From positions 15,846-79,845 of the forward strand of contig CAXBNF010000013.1 of the NCBI GenBank assembly GCA_963977065.1: 64,000 nucleotides of DNA, in the 5' to 3' direction. Shown one piece after another: positions 33,461-40,358 of this stretch. Both the position numbers and the translations under genes were made by a program. This DNA comes from Planktosalinus sp963977065 (GTDB lineage: Bacteria; Bacteroidota; Bacteroidia; Flavobacteriales; Flavobacteriaceae). The number at the start of each line of letters is the position of its first letter. The first letter of the stretch is position 1. The notes beneath the pieces were generated by a model that was not told the DNA's origin, searched no databases, and saw only the letters and a program-made list of their open reading frames with translations.

Positions 33461-33473
33461 TTGGTGAGTATGT

Positions 33474-33906
33474 GAGTCCTTGAGTTTGTGAGTAATTTTT
33501 AAATTTTAAAATATGGCTAGTAAATTTCATTTTAAGTTTGAGGATTTGATTATGTATCAAAAGGCTCTTGATTTTGCTGATTTTGTCTATGAGCAAGTAA
33601 ATAAATTTCCTAAGGAAGAGACTTACAGATTGTCTTCTCAGTTTATTAGAGCTGCAGACGCCATAGCTTTGAATATTGCGGAAGGCTCTTCAAGTACAAA
33701 ACCAAATTTTAACAGATACCTGCAGATTGCTTGGGATAGTGCTCACGAATGTATTGTGTGTAGTACAAAAGCCAAAAGAAGAGGGTTTATAGATGAGGAA
33801 ACTGATGAAAAAAATCGTGAATGGGTTACCGAGTTGTCAAAAATGATTACATCTTATAAAAAGTATCTAAATAAAAAATAAAAATAACTCACAAACTCAA
33901 AGGCTC
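33474..33906 (+). mobile_element. Inverted-repeat-bounded cassette carrying a four-helix-bundle gene
   Basis: The left arm 33474-33500 (GAGTCCTTGAGTTTGTGAGT and on) and the right arm 33880-33906 (ends ACAAACTCAAAGGCTC) are 27-base inverted repeats with about two mismatches. They enclose one gene and little else. The right-arm sequence is repeated directly at 33921-33965, where it forms the first codons of the longer paaI frame. No transposase is present. Confidence 0.68.
33513..33881 (+). CDS. Four-helix-bundle protein (23S rRNA intervening-sequence type)
   Basis: 122 residues. The family pattern is clear: FEDLIMYQKALDFADFVYEQ, PKEETYRLSSQFIRAADAIA, LNIAEGSSSTKPNFNRYLQI, AWDSAHECIV. Members were first found inside intervening sequences of 23S rRNA genes, where they sit in a hairpin-bounded insert. 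Here it lies in the paaH/paaI junction with inverted repeats on both sides, in the same orientation as the operon. Molecular function is not established. A tetramer-forming nucleic-acid-binding role is suspected. Confidence 0.88.
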   Translation: MASKFHFKFEDLIMYQKALDFADFVYEQVNKFPKEETYRLSSQFIRAADAIALNIAEGSSSTKPNFNRYLQIAWDSAHECIVCSTKAKRRGFIDEETDEKNREWVTELSKMITSYKKYLNKK

Positions 33907-33920
33907 AAAGACTAGTACAA

Positions 33921-34355
33921 ATGAAAAATAACTCACAAACTCACAAACTCAAAGGCTCAAAGACTATTCCTCACAAAATGCTCTCCCTCGATGCTTTCAG
34001 CCAATGGTTGGGTATTGAGATTTTGGAATGTGAAGTAGGGCGTTGTAAAGTGGGTATGACCGTTCGAAAAGATATGCTGAATTCTATGGACAAAGCTCAT
34101 GGCGGAATTACTTATTCTCTGGCCGACACAGCTTTTGGATTTTCAGCCAATACTTATGGGAAATTTGCTGTTTCGATAGAAACCTCCATCAATCACATTG
34201 AAGCACTTGAAGAAGGTGATTATATCACAGCAGAATCCATAATTGACGAAACCCGAAACAAACTTGGTTTTCATATCATCGAGGTAAAAAATGGCGAAAA
34301 ATTGGTAGCTTTGTTTAAAGGTGTTGTTTATAGAACCAGTAAAAATTGGGAATAA
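33921..34355 (+). CDS. paaI: Phenylacetic acid degradation thioesterase PaaI
   Basis: 144 residues. Hot-dog fold thioesterase that removes stalled CoA esters. Family motifs: HKMLSLDAFSQWLGIEILEC, MLNSMDKAHGGITYSLADTA (with the catalytic region HGGITYSLADT) and FAVSIETSINHIEAL. The first 19 residues from ATG 33921 (NNSQTHKLKGSKT) are encoded by a direct copy of the cassette right arm. ATG 33978 (MLSLDAFSQW) would give a normal 125-residue protein and may be the real start. Confidence 0.9.
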   Translation: MKNNSQTHKLKGSKTIPHKMLSLDAFSQWLGIEILECEVGRCKVGMTVRKDMLNSMDKAHGGITYSLADTAFGFSANTYGKFAVSIETSINHIEALEEGDYITAESIIDETRNKLGFHIIEVKNGEKLVALFKGVVYRTSKNWE

Positions 34356-34361
34356 ATTTGT

Positions 34362-34391
34362 AAATCCGTGTAATCCACAAATCCGTGTAAT
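34362..34391 (+). repeat. Direct repeat of AAATCCGTGTAAT before ypfJ-like gene
   Basis: Two exact 13-base copies, 34362-34374 and 34379-34391, four bases apart, filling the 36-base gap between paaI and the metallopeptidase gene. Confidence 0.7.
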
Positions 34392-35255
34392 ATGAAATGG
34401 AAAGGTAGAAGAAAAAGTGGCAACCTCGATGACCGTCGGGGAATGAGCAACAAGGGCAAGGTGGTTGCCGGTGGTGGGCTCATAGCGATAGTAGTGATTT
34501 TACTCCAGCTTTTTGGAGGCGAAACAGGGCAAACCATTGCCCCATTCTTGGAGCAACTAAACCAGCAACAACAAACCACACAACAAGTTCAAAACCGCGA
34601 ACTCACCCCTGAAGAAATAGAAATAGGAGACTTTGTAGCCACTATTTTAGCAGATACAGAAGATGCCTGGCATCATATTTTTAGAGAAAACAATCTGGGT
34701 CAATACAAAGAGCCCAAGCTGATACTCTTCAATGATCAAGTAACATCAGCTTGCGGTAATGCCTCTTCATCGATGGGGCCCTTTTATTGTCCTGCAGATC
34801 AAAACGCATATATGGATCTCGTTTTCTTTAATGAGCTTCACAATCGTTTTGGAGCGAAAAAAGGAGACTTTGCGATTGCTTATGTAACCGCACACGAGAT
34901 AGGGCATCATGTTCAAACCTTATTAGGTACCTCACAAAAAGTTCGTCAAATCCAAAGCAGAGTCAGTAAAGCCGAAGCTAATCAACTTTCTGTAGCATTA
35001 GAATTACAAGCCGATTTTTACGCCGGCCTTTGGGCACACCACGTGCAGAAGTATTTAACTGAAAATGATATTGAAGTTGCCATAAGTGCCGCTCAGGCCG
35101 TGGGCGATGATGCCATTCAAAAAAGAGTTCAAGGACACGTTGTTCCAGACTCCTTTACTCACGGAACTTCAGCACAACGCAAAGAATGGTTTTTGAGAGG
35201 TTTTAGAAGCGGCGAATTTAGTCAGCATGATACCTTTTCAGAAATTTTGGATTAA
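34392..35255 (+). CDS. YpfJ/KPN_02809-type neutral zinc metallopeptidase
   Basis: 287 residues. One membrane helix near 25-42 (VVAGGGLIAIVVILLQLF), a Gln-rich linker, then the putative neutral zinc peptidase domain: SACGNASSSMGPFYCPADQN, AYVTAHEIGHHVQTLLG with HExxH, and LELQADFYAGLWAHH. The start ATG is followed by MKWKGRRKSGNLDDRRGMSN, a common N-terminus for this family. It is in line with the paa genes but has no known role in phenylacetate breakdown. Confidence 0.9.
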   Translation: MKWKGRRKSGNLDDRRGMSNKGKVVAGGGLIAIVVILLQLFGGETGQTIAPFLEQLNQQQQTTQQVQNRELTPEEIEIGDFVATILADTEDAWHHIFRENNLGQYKEPKLILFNDQVTSACGNASSSMGPFYCPADQNAYMDLVFFNELHNRFGAKKGDFAIAYVTAHEIGHHVQTLLGTSQKVRQIQSRVSKAEANQLSVALELQADFYAGLWAHHVQKYLTENDIEVAISAAQAVGDDAIQKRVQGHVVPDSFTHGTSAQRKEWFLRGFRSGEFSQHDTFSEILD

Positions 35256-35280
35256 ATGAACCAACTAATGAAATTGAATA

Positions 35281-35349
35281 ACTAAAATAGTAACTTAAAA
35301 TCACGAGACTTCCACTCCTGCCTGCTGGCAGGCAGGTTCGCGAAAGAAA
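35281..35349 (-). repeat. Reverse two-hairpin repeat interrupted by a 20-bp palindrome (before paaJ)
   Basis: On the minus strand the family tail (GAAGTCTCGTGATTTTAAG) is intact. The head TTCGCGAA...GTGGAAGT is split by CCTGCCTGCTGGCAGGCAGG (35317-35336), a 9-bp-stem palindrome. This is a second example of one repeat inserted in the loop of another. Confidence 0.65.
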
Positions 35350-35354
35350 TAATT

Positions 35355-36557
35355 ATGTATATAATCGACGGAATCAGAACACCCATAGGCAGTTATCAGG
35401 GCACACTTTCACCGGTTCGCACCGATGATTTGGCAGCTCTTGTCATTGCCGAAATCGTAAAAAGAAATCCCAATATCCCAAAAGAAGCTTATGACGATGT
35501 CATTCTGGGATGTGCCAATCAAGCAGGAGAAGACAACCGAAACGTTGCCCGAATGGCCTCGTTACTGGCCGGATTGCCTTATTCAGTACCGGGAGAAACC
35601 GTAAACCGCCTTTGCAGTAGCGGTCTTTCAGCCATGATTCATGCACATCGTGCCATCAAAGCCGGTGATGGCGATGTTTTCATTGCTGGCGGCGTGGAAC
35701 ATATGACCCGTGGCCCTTATGTGGTGGCAAAACCCTCAAAAGCTTTTGGAACAGATGCTAAAATGTATGATTCCAGTTTTGGATGGCGCTTTGTTAACCC
35801 CAAAATGCACGAAATGTACGGCACAGACGGTATGGGTGTAACTGCTGAAAACCTTGTTGAGAAATACAACATTTCACGTGAAGACCAGGATGCTTTCGCT
35901 TACAACTCACAAATGAAAGCCGCAAAAGCGCAACAAAACGGGCGTTTTTCAAAAGAAATTGTAACTGTAGAAATTCCGCAAAGAAAAAAAGATCCAATAC
36001 TTTTTTCAGAGGACGAATTCATAAAACCCAATACATCAAAAGAAGTGCTTGCAAAACTGCGTGGTGCATTTAAAAAAGACGGCAGCGTTACCGCCGGAAA
36101 TTCATCAGGATTAAACGACGGTGCAGCCGCTACAATCATCGCTTCTGAAGCAGCTGTGGAAAAATACAATTTAAAGCCTTTGGCAAAAATTCTTAGTTCG
36201 GCAGTAGTGGGTGTAGAACCAAGAATTATGGGTATCGGCCCAGTAGAAGCGTCCAATAAAGCGCTGGCAAAAGCAGGGCTCACGATGAACGATATGGACA
36301 TCATCGAGTTAAATGAAGCCTTTGCTGCACAATCGCTGGCGTGCATTCGCGAGTGGGGGCTCAAAGACGACGATCCTCGAATCAACCCCAACGGTGGCGC
36401 GATTGCTATTGGTCACCCATTGGGAGTAACCGGTGCCCGCATTTGTTACTCCGCCGCATTAGAGTTATCTTTGACAGGGAAGAAATATGCTTTGGTGACG
36501 ATGTGTATTGGAGTTGGACAAGGATATGCTGCAGTGATTGAAAATATTTCCGCGTAG
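35355..36557 (+). CDS. paaJ: 3-oxoadipyl-CoA/3-oxo-5,6-dehydrosuberyl-CoA thiolase PaaJ
   Basis: 400 residues. Thiolase with nucleophilic Cys in NRLCSSGLSAM (about residue 90), GGVEHMTRGP, NEAFAAQSL, the His of GGAIAIGHPLGVTGARI and the second Cys in VTMCIGVGQGYA. It cleaves the 3-oxoacyl-CoA products to succinyl-CoA and acetyl-CoA. The last three codons and the TAG stop (36555-36557) lie inside the hairpin of repeat copy G, so the repeat sets the protein's C-terminus. Confidence 0.95.
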   Translation: MYIIDGIRTPIGSYQGTLSPVRTDDLAALVIAEIVKRNPNIPKEAYDDVILGCANQAGEDNRNVARMASLLAGLPYSVPGETVNRLCSSGLSAMIHAHRAIKAGDGDVFIAGGVEHMTRGPYVVAKPSKAFGTDAKMYDSSFGWRFVNPKMHEMYGTDGMGVTAENLVEKYNISREDQDAFAYNSQMKAAKAQQNGRFSKEIVTVEIPQRKKDPILFSEDEFIKPNTSKEVLAKLRGAFKKDGSVTAGNSSGLNDGAAATIIASEAAVEKYNLKPLAKILSSAVVGVEPRIMGIGPVEASNKALAKAGLTMNDMDIIELNEAFAAQSLACIREWGLKDDDPRINPNGGAIAIGHPLGVTGARICYSAALELSLTGKKYALVTMCIGVGQGYAAVIENISA

Positions 36558-36613
36558 GCGGAAATCTCCTTAATCAAACAAAAAATATTAAAAACAAGTT
36601 ACCCGCCAGCGGG
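36546..36613 (+). repeat. Two-hairpin repeat copy G and a short hairpin (paaJ/paaZ gap)
   Basis: The head ATTTCCGCGTAGGCGGAAAT (36546-36565) has arms ATTTCC/GGAAAT, again different from the other copies but fully paired. The paaJ stop is in the loop. A separate small hairpin CCCGC-CA-GCGGG (36602-36613) lies 11 bases before the paaZ ATG. Confidence 0.78.
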
Positions 36614-36623
36614 GGCAAATATT

Positions 36624-39119
36624 ATGAACAAAACACAACACTACATACAGGGACAATGGACCCAAGGGAAAGGCGAAGGAACACCTATTCAGGACTCCGT
36701 TACCGGTGAAGTCTTTACCAGCGTCACCACGGAAGGAGTTGATATTCCATCTATCCTACAATACGGTAGGGAAAAAGGCGATACACTTCGTAAATTGACC
36801 TTTCAGGAGCGCGGCAATATGATCAAAAAACTCGCCATGTACCTTACCAAAAAGAAAGCGCAGTTTTATGAAATCAGTTACCGCACCGGTGCTACAAAAA
36901 TTGACAGCTGGATTGATATTGAAGGCGGTTTTGGAAACCTGTTTGCCAATGCTTCATTGCGAAAATTATTTCCCAATCAGTCCTATCACGTAGAAGGCGA
37001 ACCCATCGATCTTTCCCGCGGAGGCCGTTTTATGGCACATCACATTATGGTGCCCAAAGAAGGAGTTGCCGTTCATATCAACGCCTTTAATTTCCCGGTT
37101 TGGGGAATGCTTGAAAAATGTGCCGTCAACTGGATGGCAGGAATGCCCGCAGTAGTGCTCCCTGCACCACAAACCGCATACCTCACCGAAGCCGTAGTCA
37201 AAGAAATCATCGCCTCAGGAATTTTACCCGAGGGCAGCTTGCAACTCATTTCCGGAACAGCTAAAAATATACTAGACACTGTGCAATCGCAGGATGTGGT
37301 GACTTTTACAGGTTCGGCCAAAATAGGTAGAATGCTGAAAGCTCATCCGCAATTGATAGAAGAATCAGTTCCATTTACGATGGAAGCAGATTCGCTGAAC
37401 GCGTCTGTTCTCGGTGAAGACGCCGCTCCCGGCACACCTGAATTTGATTTATTCATCAAAGAAGTACGCAACGAGATGACCGTAAAATGCGGTCAAAAAT
37501 GTACCGCAATCCGTCGTATTCTTGTTCCTGAAAAGTATATGGAAGACGTTCAAATCGCCCTTGGTAAAGCACTTGATAAAATCACCGTTGGCGATCCGCG
37601 TTTAAAAGAAGTGCGCATGGGTGCTTTGGTAAGTCACGCTCAGCGCGAATCAGTAAAAAGTCAGGTACAGAAAATCGCTGAAACTGCTCAAATTGTCTAT
37701 GGCAGCTTTGACGATTTTGAAGCCGTTGGTGCCGATGCAAAAAAAGGATCTTTCCTTCGGCCTATTTTATTACGCGAAGACAATCCATTACAAAACGAAG
37801 CTGCACACGTGACTGAAGCTTTTGGCCCTGTGAGTACACTGATGCCTTACAACACGATAGAAGAAGCAATCAAAATTTCCAAATTGGGTAAAGGCTCACT
37901 GGTGAGTTCGGTTTTCACAAATGATAACGCCATTGCCAAGGAATTTACAATAGGCGCCGCTTCCCACCACGGAAGAATCCTTTCCATCAATCGCGAAAGC
38001 GCCAAGCAAAGCACCGGTCACGGTTCGCCATTACCATTGCTGGTTCATGGTGGTCCCGGTCGCGCCGGAGGAGGTGAAGAGATGGGCGGAATGCGTGGTA
38101 TCAAGCACTATATGCAGCGCACCGCTATCCAGGGTTCACCAACAACCCTAACAGAAATCACCGGAATTTATCAACCCAATTCCGATTACAAAGAAGCTGA
38201 AAAGCATCCGTTTACCTATCACTGGGAAGATATCCAACCGGGAATGTCGCTTAAAACCCATAAACGCACATTAACAGATGCTGACATCGTCAACTTTGCC
38301 AACCTCACCTGGGATCATTTTTATGCACATACAGATATCACATCCCTTGACGGAAGTATTTTTGAACAACGCACCGCCCACGGTTATTTTATCATTTCCG
38401 CGGCGGCGGGCTTGTTTGTGTATCCCAATAAAGGACCGGTAGCGGCAAACTACGGACTGGAAGACATTCGGTTTTTGCGCCCGTTATACCACAACGACAC
38501 GATTTATGTTCGCCTTACGTGCAAACAAAAAGTAGATCGCGACAGCAATGCAAAAGAACATCCTTCAGGCATTGTAAAATGGTATGTTGAGGTGTTTGAT
38601 ATTGAGGATGAAATGGTTGCTTTTGCGACTATTTTAACGATGGTTCAGAAAAAGCAAACGACTTTCGTCGAAATGACTTCAGAAACCATTCCTTTTTACT
38701 TGAGTAAACTTTCAGAAAACACGAAGCCAAAATGGGGAACAATGACACCACAGCATATGGTGGAACATTTGGAATTCACTTACCGTATCGCTTCGGGCGA
38801 AATGCAAAATTTTGACATTGCAACACCAGAGGAGTACATTGAAAAAGTGCAAGCTACCTTGTGGGATTTCAACCCAATGCCACAGGGATACAAAATGCCA
38901 TTGATGAATGACAATGAATTGGAAGACCTGAACCATCCCGATTTAGAAACTGCAAAACAAAAAATGCTGGAAGCCCGTGAGGAATACCTGGAATATTTCA
39001 AAGAAAACCCCGATTCGCTTCAAAAAAATGCCGTTTTTGGATATTTAAATCGTTATGAATGGTATTTGTTGGAGAGGAAACACCTTAACCACCACTTTAA
39101 TCAATTTGGTTTGCTATAA
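36624..39119 (+). CDS. paaZ: PaaZ ring-opening bifunctional enzyme with an added C-terminal DUF1569/DinB-like domain
   Basis: 831 residues, about 150 longer than E. coli PaaZ. Residues 1-520 are an aldehyde dehydrogenase with Glu254 (MEADSLN) and catalytic Cys293 (GQKCTAIRR), which oxidises the semialdehyde. Residues about 535-680 are a MaoC-type oxepin-CoA hydrolase (WDHFYAHTDITS). The extra part, about 690-831, contains GTMTPQHMVEHLEF and a C-terminal LERKHLNHHFNQFGL, a His pattern typical of DUF1569/DinB-like four-helix proteins that bind metal. The fusion joins ring cleavage to a domain of unknown function. The stop lies in a 14-bp hairpin. Confidence 0.94.
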   Translation: MNKTQHYIQGQWTQGKGEGTPIQDSVTGEVFTSVTTEGVDIPSILQYGREKGDTLRKLTFQERGNMIKKLAMYLTKKKAQFYEISYRTGATKIDSWIDIEGGFGNLFANASLRKLFPNQSYHVEGEPIDLSRGGRFMAHHIMVPKEGVAVHINAFNFPVWGMLEKCAVNWMAGMPAVVLPAPQTAYLTEAVVKEIIASGILPEGSLQLISGTAKNILDTVQSQDVVTFTGSAKIGRMLKAHPQLIEESVPFTMEADSLNASVLGEDAAPGTPEFDLFIKEVRNEMTVKCGQKCTAIRRILVPEKYMEDVQIALGKALDKITVGDPRLKEVRMGALVSHAQRESVKSQVQKIAETAQIVYGSFDDFEAVGADAKKGSFLRPILLREDNPLQNEAAHVTEAFGPVSTLMPYNTIEEAIKISKLGKGSLVSSVFTNDNAIAKEFTIGAASHHGRILSINRESAKQSTGHGSPLPLLVHGGPGRAGGGEEMGGMRGIKHYMQRTAIQGSPTTLTEITGIYQPNSDYKEAEKHPFTYHWEDIQPGMSLKTHKRTLTDADIVNFANLTWDHFYAHTDITSLDGSIFEQRTAHGYFIISAAAGLFVYPNKGPVAANYGLEDIRFLRPLYHNDTIYVRLTCKQKVDRDSNAKEHPSGIVKWYVEVFDIEDEMVAFATILTMVQKKQTTFVEMTSETIPFYLSKLSENTKPKWGTMTPQHMVEHLEFTYRIASGEMQNFDIATPEEYIEKVQATLWDFNPMPQGYKMPLMNDNELEDLNHPDLETAKQKMLEAREEYLEYFKENPDSLQKNAVFGYLNRYEWYLLERKHLNHHFNQFGLL

Positions 39120-39132
39120 GCAAACCAAATTG
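39102..39132 (+). repeat. Perfect 14-bp hairpin spanning the paaZ stop codon
   Basis: CAATTTGGTTTGCT (39102-39115) pairs with AGCAAACCAAATTG (39119-39132) around ATA. The left arm encodes the last PaaZ residues. There is no T-run, so it is more likely an mRNA-stabilising or processing structure, or part of the adjoining cassette, than a terminator. Confidence 0.7.
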
Positions 39133-39538
39133 TCAATGCGCACTCGTTGCGCATTCGCTTAAACTATAGTTCAAATCATTATTGATATGACCAATGCCCA
39201 AAAGGTATTACACATATATCCTTACCCACAATCGGAATCATATTTTTTATGTGGGAATAACAAACAATATCGAAAGGCGAATGTTTGAACACAAAAACAG
39301 TACTTTTAAAACACATGTTGGGAAATATAATATTAAAAAATTGGTTTATTTTGAAGAGCATAAAGATGTAAGAATTGCAATTAGAAGAGAGAAAACAATT
39401 AAGAAGTGGAAAAGAGAGTGGAAGATGAACCTGATAACAGAAATGAATCCTGATTGGAATGATTTAAGTGCTGGGTGGGATCTTTCTATGTACGATAAGA
39501 AAATCGATTAAACGAATCTGCAACAAGTGCGGATTGAC
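39132..39538 (+). mobile_element. Inverted-repeat-bounded cassette carrying a GIY-YIG gene
   Basis: The left arm 39132-39163 and the right arm 39508-39538 are inverted repeats matching at 26 of 31 positions. Each arm is itself a hairpin: AATGCGCA-CTCGT-TGCGCATT on the left, AATCTGCA-ACAAG-TGCGGATT on the right. They enclose only the GIY-YIG gene, whose stop codon lies in the right arm. Same logic as the cassettes at 13182 and 33474. Confidence 0.7.
39194..39511 (+). CDS. GIY-YIG nuclease-domain protein, copy 2
   Basis: 105 residues: YYTYILTHNRNHIFYVGITN-type GIY-YIG start, NIERRMFEHKN with the catalytic Arg, and AIRREKTIKKWKREWKMNLI with the Glu. The C-terminus shares MNLITEMNPDW with INLIEEMNPGW of copy 1 at 29544. 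It is complete and in frame. Its biological target is unknown. Its tight packing between inverted repeats suggests a selfish or domesticated nuclease. Confidence 0.85.
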   Translation: MPKRYYTYILTHNRNHIFYVGITNNIERRMFEHKNSTFKTHVGKYNIKKLVYFEEHKDVRIAIRREKTIKKWKREWKMNLITEMNPDWNDLSAGWDLSMYDKKID

Positions 39539-39552
39539 TATTACTGAAAATT

Positions 39553-40308
39553 ATGGAACAACAACCTTACGTAAAACAACAAATAAACAACCACATTGCC
39601 ACCATCGAGTTTTTCCACCCTGCGCATAATAGCTTGCCGGGTGATTTGCTGGCTCAACTGGCTGAAACCATTACCAAAGCCGGTGAAAACGATGCTATAA
39701 AAGTCATCATCCTTCAAAGTGGTGGCGATCGCACATTTTGTGCAGGAGCCAGTTTCACCGAACTCATTTCCATCAACGATGAAAAAACCGGTGAAATCTT
39801 TTTTAGTGGTTTTGCCAATGTTATCAATGCTATGCGCAAATGTCCCAAATTCATTATTGGACGCATTCAGGGAAAAACTGTTGGTGGAGGTGTAGGTCTT
39901 GCTTCAGCAGTGGATTATTGTATGGCTACCAAATATGCCGCAATAAAACTTAGCGAACTAAATGTAGGTATTGGCCCTTTTGTGGTGGGTCCTGCGGTGG
40001 AGCGTAAATTAGGCTTAAGCGGATTTTCACAAATCGCCATTGATGCCAATGCGTTTTATGAAGCTGAATGGGCGCGAAGTAAAGGACTTTATATGCAAGT
40101 GTTTGATGATATTTTGGCTTTAGATGAAGCTGTAAAGGCTTTCGCCGAAAATTTATGCACATACAACCCCGAAGCCATGACAGAAATGAAAAAAGTATTC
40201 TGGACCGGCACTGAAAACTGGGACGAACTGTTGAAAGAACGTGCAAAGATTAGCGGAAGATTGGTGTTGAGTCCGTTTACAAAGAAGAAGTTAGAGAGTT
40301 ATAAGTAG
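39553..40308 (+). CDS. Enoyl-CoA hydratase/isomerase family protein, probable PaaF function
   Basis: 251 residues, crotonase fold: DRTFCAGASFTELISI, GKTVGGGVGLASAVDYCMAT and KLSELNVGIGPFVVGPAVER. By position it should hydrate 2,3-dehydroadipyl-CoA. The first of the two usual catalytic glutamates is missing (GGGVGLA where hydratases have GGGCELA), while the second is present (SELNVGIGP). This pattern resembles methylglutaconyl-CoA hydratases of the LiuC type, so substrate assignment is tentative and no symbol is given. Confidence 0.82.
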   Translation: MEQQPYVKQQINNHIATIEFFHPAHNSLPGDLLAQLAETITKAGENDAIKVIILQSGGDRTFCAGASFTELISINDEKTGEIFFSGFANVINAMRKCPKFIIGRIQGKTVGGGVGLASAVDYCMATKYAAIKLSELNVGIGPFVVGPAVERKLGLSGFSQIAIDANAFYEAEWARSKGLYMQVFDDILALDEAVKAFAENLCTYNPEAMTEMKKVFWTGTENWDELLKERAKISGRLVLSPFTKKKLESYK

Positions 40309-40331
40309 ATTTAGTCAAATTTAATACAGAG

Positions 40332-40351
40332 GTTCCCGCCTTCGCGGGAAT
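40332..40351 (-). repeat. Two-hairpin repeat, copy H, reverse orientation (before paaY)
   Basis: On the plus strand GTTCCCGCCTTCGCGGGAAT. On the minus strand it reads as the family head followed by CTCTGTATTAAATTTGACTA, the family tail. The one arm mismatch is a G-U pair in the plus-strand transcript, which is the direction of the operon. Confidence 0.75.
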
Positions 40352-40358
40352 TAGGGAA

